The translations under genes were made by a program, and so were the position numbers. A stretch of 37,010 nt of DNA from Spongiactinospora rosea (GTDB lineage: Bacteria; Actinomycetota; Actinomycetes; Streptosporangiales; Streptosporangiaceae): positions 1 to 37,010 of the forward strand of contig NZ_QMEY01000044.1 in assembly GCF_003315795.1 (NCBI RefSeq). Reading direction: 5' to 3'. Shown in pieces: positions 1-7,330 of this stretch (the stretch's first letter is position 1; each line of letters starts with the position of its first letter). Under the pieces are notes generated by a model. That model was given only the letters and a program-made list of their open reading frames with translations, searched no databases and had not been told where the DNA came from.

Positions 1-162
1 CTCGATCACCTGTCCATGCGTCAACTCCGCCGTGTCCCGCACCGGGCAGGCCGCATCCACCAGCTCCCGGATCCGTAACCGCGAGCAGAACCCGGCGATG
101 ACCGGTAACGCTCCGAGCATCTTCTCGACACTGGCCTGGCCCCACTGCGCACGCTGTCTCAC
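1..162 (-). CDS. IS1634-type transposase, N-terminal part (cut by window edge)
   Basis: The minus strand reads through the left edge without a stop. It encodes a segment with LGALPVIAGFCSRL, then a Pro-Val-Arg-Asp turn and LTHGQVIE. This matches the DUF4277 domain at the N-terminus of IS1634-family (DDE, IS4 superfamily) transposases. The first in-frame start after an upstream TGA is GTG at 162; ATG at 120 is the alternative, and neither has a convincing ribosome binding site. The catalytic DDE domain would lie outside the window, so I cannot tell whether the element is intact. The IS end must lie in the roughly 80-120 bp between this start and the stop of the next gene at 240. I could not define its terminal inverted repeat. 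Family identification is from memory of the domain pattern. Confidence 0.7.
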   Translation of the reverse strand, partial: MRQRAQWGQASVEKMLGALPVIAGFCSRLRIRELVDAACPVRDTAELTHGQVIE

Positions 163-239
163 CAGCCAGGTGATATCGCGACGACGATCACCACGGCAAC
201 CCGGCGATCTTCAAAAAGCCTCACGTGCGGAAAACGGGG

Positions 240-644
240 CTAGCGGGAGGGCCGCCGTCCGCGCAGGATCCAGAACAGCCCGACCAGCGGCAGGACCAGC
301 GGGATGAACAGGTAACCGCTCCCGAAACCCGACCACACGGTGGCTCGCGGGAACGCCGCCGGGTCGGCCAGGCTCAGCGTGCCCACCACGAGCACGCCCG
401 CCAGCTCGATCAGGCACGCCACCAGCGCCGTACGGCGGGCCGACACCGCCAGGGCCACCGTGAGCAGGATGTAGACCGCCGCGGCGAAGGCCGACAGCGA
501 GTAGGCCAGCGGGGCCTGGTCGAACCTGGTGGCGATCTGGACCGCCGCCCGCGCCCCCGCCGCCAGCGCGAAGACCCCGTAGACCGCGACCAACGCCCGG
601 CCGGGGCCGGTGCCGATCGCCGCCGCCTCGCCGCGCGGGCTCAC
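240..644 (-). CDS. Small integral membrane protein, function unknown
   Basis: About 134 aa, unrecognised, dominated by roughly four hydrophobic segments: near the start (ALVAVYGVFALAAG), around AYSLSAFAAAVYILLTVAL, then ACLIELAGVLVVGTL and YLFIPLVLPLVGLFWIL. It has a basic C-terminus. I chose GTG at 644 because it overlaps the stop of the upstream membrane gene by 4 nt (GTGA), a coupling used repeatedly in this window; a TTG at 659 would lengthen it by five residues. It forms a two-gene unit with the gene at 641-1030. Its stop lies close to the edge of a transposase gene. No catalytic motif is visible, so I assign only a membrane location. Confidence 0.75.
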   Translation of the reverse strand: MSPRGEAAAIGTGPGRALVAVYGVFALAAGARAAVQIATRFDQAPLAYSLSAFAAAVYILLTVALAVSARRTALVACLIELAGVLVVGTLSLADPAAFPRATVWSGFGSGYLFIPLVLPLVGLFWILRGRRPSR

Positions 645-1030
645 GCCACGCCCTGCCAAATCTGCAGCATCCGCGCGGTCATCACGGCGATCGCGAACCC
701 GGCCACCACCAGGATGGCCGTGCCCCAGCGGCTGCGCTCGGCCAGCGCCAGCACGACCCCGACCGGCGGGATCACCGCCATGCCCGCCACGTAGCCGAAC
801 AGCGTCACCTTGTCCTGCGGGCCCGCGCCGCCGACGACGGCCGCGATGACGACACCGGCCTGCACGAGCACGGCCAACTCGAGCAGGGCGAAGCCGATCA
901 GCAGGACCATCCCCATCGCCCGGCCCCGGATCGCGCCGATCAGGCTCCCCAGGGTGAGCACCACCGCCCCGATGATCACCGTGGCGGTCAGGGGGATGGG
1001 CAGTGCCGATGACACCGTTGACATGGTCAT
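641..1030 (-). CDS. Small integral membrane protein, function unknown
   Basis: About 129 aa with four clear transmembrane segments: LTATVIIGAVVLTLGSLIG, GMVLLIGFALLELAVLVQ with its continuation, the VTLFGYVAGMAVIPPVGVV region, and AILVVAGFAIAVMTARML. It has no signal peptide distinct from the first segment and no conserved catalytic residues. ATG at 1030 is the first of two closely spaced starts (the other is at 1024). The longer open frame running up to 1597 is only the shadow of the DUF523 gene on the other strand. It is coupled by a 4-nt GTGA overlap to the second membrane gene, so both products are probably made together. It is divergent from the DUF523 gene across about 70 bp. Confidence 0.75.
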   Translation of the reverse strand: MTMSTVSSALPIPLTATVIIGAVVLTLGSLIGAIRGRAMGMVLLIGFALLELAVLVQAGVVIAAVVGGAGPQDKVTLFGYVAGMAVIPPVGVVLALAERSRWGTAILVVAGFAIAVMTARMLQIWQGVA

Positions 1031-1087
1031 CAGCGTATCGCCGCGTGGCCCCGGTCCGGGTCTCGGCACCGGCTTGCGCGGCGTACG

Positions 1088-1093
1088 TACGAT
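1088..1093 (+). promoter_or_regulatory. Candidate -10 element for a leaderless DUF523 transcript
   Basis: TACGAT fits the actinobacterial TAnnnT -10 pattern. It lies 6 nt before the GTG start at 1100, which has no Shine-Dalgarno sequence. This is the arrangement expected when transcription starts at the initiation codon. I see no good -35. Confidence 0.35.
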
Positions 1094-1099
1094 GGGTCG

Positions 1100-1600
1100 G
1101 TGGAACGGATTCTGGTCAGCGCGTGCCTGCTCGGGCGGCGGGTCCGCTTCGACGGCGGCGCGAAGACCAGCGGTGACGCGCTGCTGGCGGAGTGGCGGGC
1201 GCAGGGGCGACTGATACCGGTGTGTCCGGAAGTGGACGGCGGCCTGCCGGTGCCACGCCCTCCGGCCGAGATCGAGGACGGCGCGGGCGGGCCCGCCGTA
1301 CTGGCCGGAACGGCCCGCGTACTGACCCCACAGGGGGCCGACGTGACCGCCGCCTACCTGGCCGGGGCCGAACAGGCCCTGGCCACCGCCCAGCGGTACG
1401 GCCTGCGGATCGCCATCCTGAAGGAGGGCAGCCCATCCTGCGGCGCCCTGACCGTTCACGACGGCACCTTCCGTGGCCACAAGATCCCCGGCCAGGGCGT
1501 CACCACGGCGCTGCTGACGACCCACGGCATCCACGTCTTCACCGAAGCCCAGATCCCCGATGCCGCCACCTACCTCAACACCCTCGAACCACCCCAATAG
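1100..1600 (+). CDS. DUF523 family protein
   Basis: 166 aa, close to the usual length of stand-alone DUF523 (YbbK-like) proteins. The family landmarks are present in order: an N-terminal SACLLG motif, a G-rich Lys-containing segment, CPEVDGGLPVPRPP around residues 42-55, LKEGSPSCG near residue 110, and a C-terminal Gly-Gln-Gly-Val segment. The conserved cysteines in SACLLG, CPE and SPSCG are all present. They suggest metal or substrate binding, but the reaction is not known to me. GTG at 1100 is the only start that keeps the N-terminal motif; a nearby ATG at 1092 is out of frame. It is transcribed alone and away from the two membrane genes. Confidence 0.85.
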   Translation: MERILVSACLLGRRVRFDGGAKTSGDALLAEWRAQGRLIPVCPEVDGGLPVPRPPAEIEDGAGGPAVLAGTARVLTPQGADVTAAYLAGAEQALATAQRYGLRIAILKEGSPSCGALTVHDGTFRGHKIPGQGVTTALLTTHGIHVFTEAQIPDAATYLNTLEPPQ

Positions 1601-1877
1601 CCCCCCGCCGCGACGGTCACACGCGACCGGACCACCCGAGGCCCCCTGCGGTACGCCGTCTCACGAGGACACGACCCGAACGGCCCAGCCAGACGCGTAC
1701 GCCACCTGAAAACACCCTCGGCGGCAATGGGAGCCCGCCGGACCCTTCACCATGAACCCGGCATCTGGCGATACTCCAGCCCACGAAGGACGCGGAACGA
1801 GCCCGACGGTCCGACCACCCGGCCCGGCCCGCTGTCACCACGCCCGCCTTCCGGCGATACTCCAGCGCACGGGGTCG
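1601..1877. other. Gene-free stretch with a 14-bp direct repeat
   Basis: I see no credible gene between the DUF523 stop and the terminator of the acetyltransferase gene. The only structure noted is the exact 14-mer GGCGATACTCCAGC at 1767-1780 and again at 1853-1866, 86 bp apart. The two genes that flank it converge. Confidence 0.5.
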
Positions 1878-1909
1878 CCCGGCCGGGCGCGGTGCTGCGC
1901 CCGGCCGGG
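1878..1909 (-). terminator. Strong hairpin terminator after the GNAT gene
   Basis: A perfect 13-bp GC stem (CCCGGCCGGGCGC at 1878-1890 pairing with 1897-1909) has a 6-nt loop. It begins 5 bp past the stop of the acetyltransferase gene. There is no U-tract, which is common for actinomycete terminators. It may act on both converging genes. Confidence 0.75.
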
Positions 1910-1914
1910 GTGGG

Positions 1915-2820
1915 TCACCACTTCATGAAGACGCGTTCCTGTACGACCGGGTAGCCCGCCTTGTGGAAGGCCGCGGCCATCGGGGTGTTGCCGAAGTCGG
2001 TCTCGCCGACGACCTCCTCGGCGCCCTCCTCGGCCAGCATGTGCGTCGCCTCGGCCAGCAGGTCGTAGCCGTAGCCGTGGCCGCGCAGCTCCGGTACCAC
2101 GCCGATCAGGCCGATCACCGGGACCGCGTAGTTACGGCTCGGCACGGTCAGCCCGGCGAGCGCGCCCGCCGGGGTGTAGGCGAGCCGCCACCATTCGCGG
2201 GGCCCGGGGAACCACTTAAGGATCTCCAGTTCCTCCCTCGCTGCCGCCTCTGCCCCCTCGCGGGCCGTCTGGTCGCGTACATGCGCGTCCAGCGTGCCCA
2301 CGTGGACGCGTCTGATGGCGTCGAGCATGGCGTCGTCGTCGCAGGGGCGGTATTCGAGGCGGGTCGGCCGGGCCGGGAGGCCGTCGGCGGGGGTCCAGCG
2401 GAAGCGGATCCGTTCGACGAGCGGGCGCATGCCCGCCTCCCGCGCCGCGCTGAGTCGCGCCTCGGCCTCCACCGCCACCACCGGGTCGTCGCGCCAGCGC
2501 GGCGGCAGGACGAGGCAGTATTCAGCGGTGAAGGGCGCGCCGCGAAGCAGCGCGACGGCCGCCTCGTGGTCACTGTCGAAGTCGTACCAGTCGAGGTTGA
2601 TCGGGTCGGCGTCGTCCGGGCCGCCCCACCAGGCGGCCCTGGCCACGACGCGGTCACCGCGCTGCGCGACCCAGGTCCATTCGGGCCGGTACTCGTGCCG
2701 GGACAGCAGTTCCCGATAGTCACGGCCGGTCCAGGCCATCCCGACGAGCGCGGGATCGGCCAGCTCAAAGAAAAGATCCTCCTCGCCCGCGCGCAGCGGG
2801 CGAATGACCAGGTCGGTCAT
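1915..2820 (-). CDS. GNAT family N-acetyltransferase
   Basis: 301 aa. The C-terminal half carries the GNAT acetyl-CoA site: the strand VIGLIGVVPELRGHGYG (about residues 235-252) contains the R/Q-x-x-G-x-G/A pyrophosphate loop as RGHGYG. It is followed by the helix YDLLAEATHML and an ETDFGNTPMAAAFHKAGY motif typical of the final strand-helix. The N-terminal 150 residues may be a second, degenerate GNAT lobe, as in tandem GNAT enzymes. The substrate cannot be read from the sequence. ATG at 2820 has a good GGAGG 7-8 nt upstream. A short ORF with its own strong ribosome binding site lies 33 nt before it, and a strong hairpin follows the gene. Confidence 0.85.
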   Translation of the reverse strand: MTDLVIRPLRAGEEDLFFELADPALVGMAWTGRDYRELLSRHEYRPEWTWVAQRGDRVVARAAWWGGPDDADPINLDWYDFDSDHEAAVALLRGAPFTAEYCLVLPPRWRDDPVVAVEAEARLSAAREAGMRPLVERIRFRWTPADGLPARPTRLEYRPCDDDAMLDAIRRVHVGTLDAHVRDQTAREGAEAAAREELEILKWFPGPREWWRLAYTPAGALAGLTVPSRNYAVPVIGLIGVVPELRGHGYGYDLLAEATHMLAEEGAEEVVGETDFGNTPMAAAFHKAGYPVVQERVFMKW

Positions 2821-2853
2821 GTAATCCTCCGGAAAGGCGATGCGCCTCCCCGG

Positions 2854-2904
2854 TCAGATGATCGCCCGAGTGAGAGGGAGGCGCGCGGTATGAATGGTGA
2901 ACAT
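2854..2904 (-). CDS. Candidate leader peptide (16 aa) before the GNAT gene
   Basis: ATG at 2904 is preceded by a perfect AGGAGG (2914-2919) at 9-nt spacing. It opens a 16-codon frame, MFTIHTARLPLTRAII, ending at TGA 33 nt before the acetyltransferase start. The block GGAGGCGAATCGC at the small ORF's ribosome binding site recurs as GGAGGCGCATCGC between the ORF and the GNAT gene. The second copy also forms a small GGCG/CGCC hairpin. Together these suggest translational or transcriptional attenuation. There is no direct evidence that the peptide is made. Confidence 0.4.
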   Translation of the reverse strand: MFTIHTARLPLTRAII

Positions 2905-3004
2905 CGCGATTCGCCTCCTTCCCTCTGCTCCGTGGGCGTGGAAACACCCAACCACATCGGTGCCATCGGCGTCCATTGAATTCCGCTGTGCGCGATCATG
3001 AGGT

Positions 3005-4114
3005 ATGCGCACACACATCGCCATCGTGGGAAGCGGAATCGTCGGATCCGCCGCGGCCTACCGGCTGTGCCGAATGGGCCTCGCGGTCACCGTGATCGAC
3101 CGGCCCGCGGGCGGCGGCCAGGCGACGGCGGCCGGGGCGGGCATCGTGTGCCCGTGGGTGGACCACGAGGGAGACGACGCCTGGTACCGCCTCGTGCGCG
3201 AGAGCGCCCGCGGCTATCCGGAGCTGGTGGCGGAGCTGGCCGAGGACGGCGAGGACGACTGCGGATACGCCTCCACCGGGGCCCTGCTGACCGCGGACGA
3301 CCCCGCCGAGCTGGAGGGCGTGACGGCGCTGCTGGGCCGCAGGCGGCCGGGCGCGCCGGAAATGGGCGACATCTCCCCCGTGGACGACCCGGGCGCGGAG
3401 TTCCCGCCGCTGGCCGGGGGGCTGGCCGCGGTACGCGTCGGCGGGGCCGCCCGGGTGGACGGGCGTGCTTTCAGGGACGCCCTGTTGCGGGCTGCGGCGC
3501 GGCGGGGGGCGGCGCTGCGTACCGGTACGGCGCGCCTCGGCGGCGCGGAGAGGGTCGCGCTGGACATCAACGGCGAGCCGATCGGCGCGGACGCCGTGAT
3601 CGTCGCCGCCGGAGCCTGGACCGCGGACCTGTGTGAGCCGCTGGGGCACCGGCTCGCGGTGTACCCGCAGCGCGGGCAGATCGTGCACGCCCGCCTGCCC
3701 GGCGTGGACACCTCCGGCTGGCCCATCGTGCTGCCCCGGTCCGGGCCCTATCTGCTGGGCTTCCCCGGTTCACGGATCGTCTTCGGCGCGACCCGCGAGG
3801 ACGCCGGGTTCGACGGACGGGCGACGGTCGGCGGGCTGTCAGGGCTGCTCGCCGCCGGCCTGGCGGTGGCCCCCGGCCTCGCCGACGCCACCGTCCTAGA
3901 GACCCGCGTCGGCTTCCGCCCGGTGACCGGCGACGGACGCCCGATGATCGGGCTGCTCGCCCCCGGCGTCGTGGTCGCCACCGGCCTCGGCGCCTACGGC
4001 CTCACCGCCGGCCCCCTCACCGGCATCGCCGCCGCCCACTTCGCCCTCGGCCAAGACCCCGGCACAGACCTCTCCCCCTTCTCCCCCCTCCGTCCCGCCC
4101 CCCATGGGGAGTAG
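3005..4114 (+). CDS. FAD-dependent oxidoreductase (DAO / DadA-like)
   Basis: 369 aa. The N-terminal FAD-binding Rossmann motif GSGIVGSAAAYRL (about residues 10-22) ends in VTVIDRP, with the acidic residue that binds the ribose. A second FAD contact, AVIVAAGAWT, falls near residue 200. The C-terminal GFRPVTGDGRPMIG and VVVATGLGAYGLTAGP blocks are characteristic of the D-amino-acid oxidase/dehydrogenase and glycine oxidase superfamily. It probably oxidises an amino acid or other amine, producing an imine. Electron acceptor and substrate are not visible. ATG at 3005 gives the Rossmann fold its normal distance from the N-terminus. It is divergent from the GNAT gene and upstream of the P450 in the same direction, but separated from it by 640 bp of repeats. 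Confidence 0.85.
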   Translation: MRTHIAIVGSGIVGSAAAYRLCRMGLAVTVIDRPAGGGQATAAGAGIVCPWVDHEGDDAWYRLVRESARGYPELVAELAEDGEDDCGYASTGALLTADDPAELEGVTALLGRRRPGAPEMGDISPVDDPGAEFPPLAGGLAAVRVGGAARVDGRAFRDALLRAAARRGAALRTGTARLGGAERVALDINGEPIGADAVIVAAGAWTADLCEPLGHRLAVYPQRGQIVHARLPGVDTSGWPIVLPRSGPYLLGFPGSRIVFGATREDAGFDGRATVGGLSGLLAAGLAVAPGLADATVLETRVGFRPVTGDGRPMIGLLAPGVVVATGLGAYGLTAGPLTGIAAAHFALGQDPGTDLSPFSPLRPAPHGE

Positions 4115-4176
4115 GGCGCCGGGTGAAGGGGTGGGCTGGGGAGAGGGTGCCGGCGAGTGTGTAGACCCTGATCAGC

Positions 4177-4765
4177 CCCCACACCGCCATGCCCCGGAGG
4201 AAGAGAGTCGAACATGAGATGAAGGCCGCAGAACCTGCGCACACGCCCTCACCGGCAACAGCGCCTCCCTCGGACAGCCCCGTCTTTCTCTCCCTGCGTG
4301 ATGGCGGAACGGGAAAAGGGATTCGCTGATCGGGTTCGGTCCTTAGGGATGGCCGGGAAAGGTTGCGCCGATCACGGTGCGAGGCGAGACCTCGTGGCCT
4401 ACGGGCTCGCCCTCACCAACACCACCGCCACAGGCCAGACAGGAGGCGAAGGCCGCAGGGCCTGCACACACGCCCTCACCAGCAACACCGCCACCCTCAG
4501 AACCCTCCCCTCAAACCCACCACAAAGCCCGCCGAACAACCCCCACACCGCCATACCGCGATGGCGGAGAGTCGGGCATGGGCGAAGGCCGCAGAATCTG
4601 CGCACACGCCCTCACCGGCAGCACCGCCCCCTCGGACACCGCCGCCTTCTCCGCCCTCCGTGATGGCGGAACGGGGAAAGGGGTTCACTGATCGGGTTCG
4701 GTCCCGGAGGATGGCCGGGGGAGGTTCTGCCGAGCACGATGAGCGGAGGGCGAGGCCGTGGGTGA
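4177..4765. repeat. Imperfect ~220-bp direct repeat (period ~362 bp) before the P450 gene
   Basis: The 643-bp gap between the oxidoreductase and P450 genes holds no convincing gene. It contains two copies of one block: copy A at about 4177-4400 and copy B at about 4541-4765, roughly 80% identical by eye. A shorter third piece lies at about 4446-4500, and a fragment near 4405-4432. All copies share GGCCGCAG followed by CACACGCCCTCACC. A and B also share a nearly exact 46-nt core (4297-4342 and 4659-4704) that includes GATCGGGTTCGGTCC. Copy B runs into the ribosome binding site and start of the P450, so copy A looks like a duplicated and decayed P450 control region. Confidence 0.8.
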
Positions 4766-6014
4766 CGCCGTCGAGATGGAACGCCGGACGCGGGAGCGTG
4801 ACGCGTTCATGCGCGATCCCTACCCCGTCTACGCGCAGGCCCGCAGTGCGCCCGGGCTGACCTATCTCCCCGAGATGGACGCCTGGCTGGTCAGCCGGTA
4901 TGCGGACGTGCGGGAGGTGCTGCGGCGGCCGGAGGACTTCTCCTCGGTGCAGGCGTTGCGCCCCGACGTGCCGCCGTCGCCCGCCGTGCAGGCCGAGCTG
5001 GCCAAGGGCATCAGGGGCGGGCGGGTGGTGCTCACCGCGGACGGTGAGGCGCACCAGCGGTTGCGGGCGCCGCTGGTACGGGGACTGGCGGCGGCCAGGG
5101 TGGGCGCGCTCGCGCCGTACATCGCCGAACGGGCAGAGGCGCTGGTCGCGTCGTTCGCGGGGGACGGCCGGGCCGAGCTGATGGACGACTACGCCAGGCG
5201 GCTGCCCGGCGAGGTGATGGGCCGGATGCTCGGCTTCGACCCCGCCGACGTGCCCGCCGTGATCCGTGGCGGCTACCGCGCCGAGGCGCTGCTGTTCCGG
5301 CCGATGCCGGTCGAGGAACAGCTCGCCGCCGCCCGCGAGGTGGTCGCCCTGCAGCATCTCCTTGACGACCACATCCGCCGCGCCCACGCCGAACGAAGCG
5401 ACGACCTGTGCGGCGAGCTCGTACGCGGCCTCGCCCCCGGCACGGCCGAGCCGACCGCCGAGCAGCGCGCCGAACTGGTGTCCAATCTACAGAACCTGCT
5501 GGTCGCCGGGCATCTCACCACCACCGGCCTGATCGGCACCACGATGCTGCACCTGCTCACCGACCGCTCCCGCTGGGAGGCGCTGTGCGCCCGCCCGGAG
5601 GCGATCCCGGCCGCGATCGAGGAGGCCGCCCGGTACGACACGCCGCTCCAGGCGTTCCGGCGGATCACCACCCGGCCGCTGACGCTCGCCGGGACCGACC
5701 TGCCCGCGGGCACCGCCGTACTGGTCGCCTACGGCTCGGCCAACCGCGACGAAGCCCGCCATGAGCGACCGGACGACTTCGACATCTCCCGCCCGCCTGC
5801 CCGCACCATGGCCTTCGGCCACGGCCCGCACAGCTGCCCCGGCTCCCAACTCGCCCGCGAGCAGTTACGCGTCACCCTGCGCACGCTGACGACCCGGCTC
5901 CCGGGCCTGCGCCTGGCCCCCGGCACACCGCCCGCCATGCTGCCCACGCTGATCCACCGCTCCCCCGCCGCGCTGCCGGTGGCCTGGCCGGTGGGAGACC
6001 GAAACGGAAACTGA
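4758..6014 (+). CDS. Cytochrome P450
   Basis: 418 aa, normal length for a soluble bacterial class I P450. The I-helix LVAGHLTTTG is near residues 248-257, the K-helix ExxR lies in EEAARY near 287-292, and the heme loop FGHGPHSCPG has its axial Cys near residue 360. The family normally has an acidic residue before the I-helix threonine (AGxE/D-T); here it is Leu (AGHLTT), which could alter oxygen activation. It presumably receives electrons from a ferredoxin and reductase encoded elsewhere; none is adjacent. GTG at 4758 has a GGAGGG about 7 nt upstream; ATG at 4776 is an alternative. The substrate is unknown. The duplicated region upstream suggests its own promoter. Confidence 0.92.
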   Translation: MGDAVEMERRTRERDAFMRDPYPVYAQARSAPGLTYLPEMDAWLVSRYADVREVLRRPEDFSSVQALRPDVPPSPAVQAELAKGIRGGRVVLTADGEAHQRLRAPLVRGLAAARVGALAPYIAERAEALVASFAGDGRAELMDDYARRLPGEVMGRMLGFDPADVPAVIRGGYRAEALLFRPMPVEEQLAAAREVVALQHLLDDHIRRAHAERSDDLCGELVRGLAPGTAEPTAEQRAELVSNLQNLLVAGHLTTTGLIGTTMLHLLTDRSRWEALCARPEAIPAAIEEAARYDTPLQAFRRITTRPLTLAGTDLPAGTAVLVAYGSANRDEARHERPDDFDISRPPARTMAFGHGPHSCPGSQLAREQLRVTLRTLTTRLPGLRLAPGTPPAMLPTLIHRSPAALPVAWPVGDRNGN

Positions 6015-6065
6015 ATCAAGCGGGGCCTGCCGGATGGACAACGGCCCGGTACACGAATCAAAGGG

Positions 6066-6138
6066 TGGAGCTATGGGGATTCGAACCCCAGACCTCCTCC
6101 ATGCCATGGAGGCGCGCTACCAACTGCGCCATAGCCCC
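6066..6138 (-). tRNA. tRNA-Ala (anticodon GGC)
   Basis: On the minus strand a complete 73-nt cloverleaf can be folded. The acceptor stem GGGGCTA pairs with TAGCTCC (one G-U), the D-arm contains AGTTGGTAGC, and the anticodon stem CCTCC/GGAGG has the 7-nt loop ATGGCAT giving GGC. The T-arm contains GGTTCGAATCC. The discriminator is A and the CCA tail is not encoded (CCC follows). It reads GCC, a heavily used Ala codon in this genome. It lies downstream of the nadD-rsfS-phosphatase cluster on the same strand. Confidence 0.97.
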
Positions 6139-6158
6139 TTGCGTTTCGATGCTCGGGA

Positions 6159-6164
6159 AGCATA
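6159..6164 (-). promoter_or_regulatory. Candidate -10 for tRNA-Ala
   Basis: TATGCT lies 20 nt before the mature 5' end of the tRNA and fits TAnnnT. It sits in a small ATGCT/AGCAT inverted repeat. The -35 (TTAGGT, 19 nt away) is poor. Confidence 0.4.
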
Positions 6165-6209
6165 CCGGTACGGCGGGCCCGACACCTAATCGTGCGCCTG
6201 ATCGCGGTG

Positions 6210-6241
6210 CGGCCCGGGCCGGGTGGGACCGGCGCGGGCCG
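6210..6241 (-). terminator. Hairpin after the histidine phosphatase gene
   Basis: CGGCCCG(C)GCCGG, a 6-nt loop, and CCGGC(C)CGGGCCG form a 12-bp GC stem with a single mismatch. It starts 10 bp after the phosphatase stop and before the tRNA promoter. There is no U-tract. Confidence 0.55.
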
Positions 6242-6251
6242 TACGGCGGTG

Positions 6252-6893
6252 TCAGGGGCGGTCTTCCGCGGCTTCGGGGATGTCGTCGCTGTGGACGGGT
6301 TCGGGCAGGGTGCCCGCGTTGTGTTCGAGCAGGCGCCAGCCCTTGCGGCCCTCCTCAAGGACCGACCAGGAGCAGTTGCCCAGGCCGCCGAGGGCGGACC
6401 ACAGCTCCTCCGGCAGGCCCAGCAGCCGGGCGATGCCGAGGCGCAGGGCCGCGCCGTGGGAGGCCACCACGAGCAGACCGCCGGGGGCCAGCTCGCCGGC
6501 CCAGCGGCGGACGGCCGTCGCGACGCGATCGGCCACGTCCACCACGTGCTCGCCGCCGGGGGCGTCCCAGGCGGCGAACTCCTGCGGCCAGCGGGCCGCG
6601 ATCTCCTCGCGGGTCAGGCCCTCCCACTCGCCGCCACCGCGCTCGCGCAGGTCCTTGTCGGTGTAGGGGTCAAGACCGGTGAGCCTGCCCAAAGCGGAAG
6701 CGGTGTCGTGGGCGCGTCTCAGGTCGGAGGAGACGATCATCGAGGGGCGGAGGGCCGCCAGCAGCGCGGCGGCCCTGTTCGCCTGTGCGATCCCGACCTC
6801 GTCCAAGACGATGTCCGAGTGCCCCTGAAAACGGTGTTCGACGTTCCAGAGGGTCTGGCCGTGCCGCCAGCACACGATGCGGCGGTTGCTCAC
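6252..6893 (-). CDS. Histidine phosphatase family protein (phosphoglycerate-mutase-like)
   Basis: 213 aa. The phosphohistidine motif RHGQTLWN is near residue 9, with SSDLRRAHDTA near residue 55, an acid/Arg-containing LRERGGGEWEG segment, and the second catalytic His in VVASHGAALR near residue 150. It belongs to the acid-phosphatase branch of the phosphoglycerate mutase superfamily. Its position after rsfS is conserved in actinobacteria, but the substrate is not established by sequence. I chose GTG at 6893 because it overlaps the rsfS stop by 4 nt (GTGA) and places RHG next to the N-terminus. A longer frame from 6971 would run inside rsfS. A strong hairpin follows. Confidence 0.88.
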   Translation of the reverse strand: MSNRRIVCWRHGQTLWNVEHRFQGHSDIVLDEVGIAQANRAAALLAALRPSMIVSSDLRRAHDTASALGRLTGLDPYTDKDLRERGGGEWEGLTREEIAARWPQEFAAWDAPGGEHVVDVADRVATAVRRWAGELAPGGLLVVASHGAALRLGIARLLGLPEELWSALGGLGNCSWSVLEEGRKGWRLLEHNAGTLPEPVHSDDIPEAAEDRP

Positions 6894-7294
6894 GTGGCCG
6901 CTCCGCGGCTCCGCTGCGCGGCGGCGTGCCGTACGCCCTCCGGCAGCGGAATGGGCGGGCAGTCCTTCCACAGCCGCTCCAGGGCGTAGAAGGTGCGGTC
7001 TTCCTCGTGCTGCACGTGCACGACGATGTCGACGTAGTCGAGCAGGACCCAGCGTCCCTCGCGCTCTCCCTCGCGGCGCACCGGCTTGGCGTCGGCCTCG
7101 ATGCGCAGGCGCTCTTCGATCTCATCGACGATGGCGCGGACCTGGCGGTCGTTGGTCGCGGAGCAGAGCAGGAAGGCGTCGGTGATGACGAGCTGCTCAC
7201 TGACGTCGTAGGCGAGGATGTCGTCGGCGAGCTTCTCGGCCGCCGCCTCGGCGGCGACCTCGATGAGCCGGACGGCTCGTTCGGTAGCGGTCAC
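6890..7294 (-). CDS. rsfS: Ribosomal silencing factor RsfS
   Basis: 134 aa, Iojap/YbeB/RsfS family. It binds ribosomal protein L14 and blocks joining of the subunits when nutrients are short. The family pattern is clear: an Ala/Glu-rich first helix, DILAYDVSEQLVITDAFLL, then SATNDRQVRAIVDEIEE, GRWVLLDYVDIVVHVQ, and FYALERLW near the C-terminus. GTG at 7294 starts the protein at the expected place; an AGGAGG lies upstream but about 13 nt away, longer than usual. The gene sits between nadD and the phosphatase, 36 bp after nadD and overlapping the phosphatase by 4 nt, the usual actinobacterial order. Confidence 0.95.
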   Translation of the reverse strand: MTATERAVRLIEVAAEAAAEKLADDILAYDVSEQLVITDAFLLCSATNDRQVRAIVDEIEERLRIEADAKPVRREGEREGRWVLLDYVDIVVHVQHEEDRTFYALERLWKDCPPIPLPEGVRHAAAQRSRGAAT

Positions 7295-7330
7295 GATGTG
7301 GGTCAGACCTCCTGTTGTCGGCGCTGTCTC

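Noticed and set aside
2890..2979. A 29-codon plus-strand frame between the GNAT and oxidoreductase genes
   Set aside because: It has no ribosome binding site and overlaps the better supported minus-strand leader ORF.
4177..4765. Possible CRISPR or coding repeat before the P450
   Set aside because: Copies are long, few, imperfect and unevenly spaced, with no short identical repeats, spacers or cas genes; frames across the copies are not conserved.
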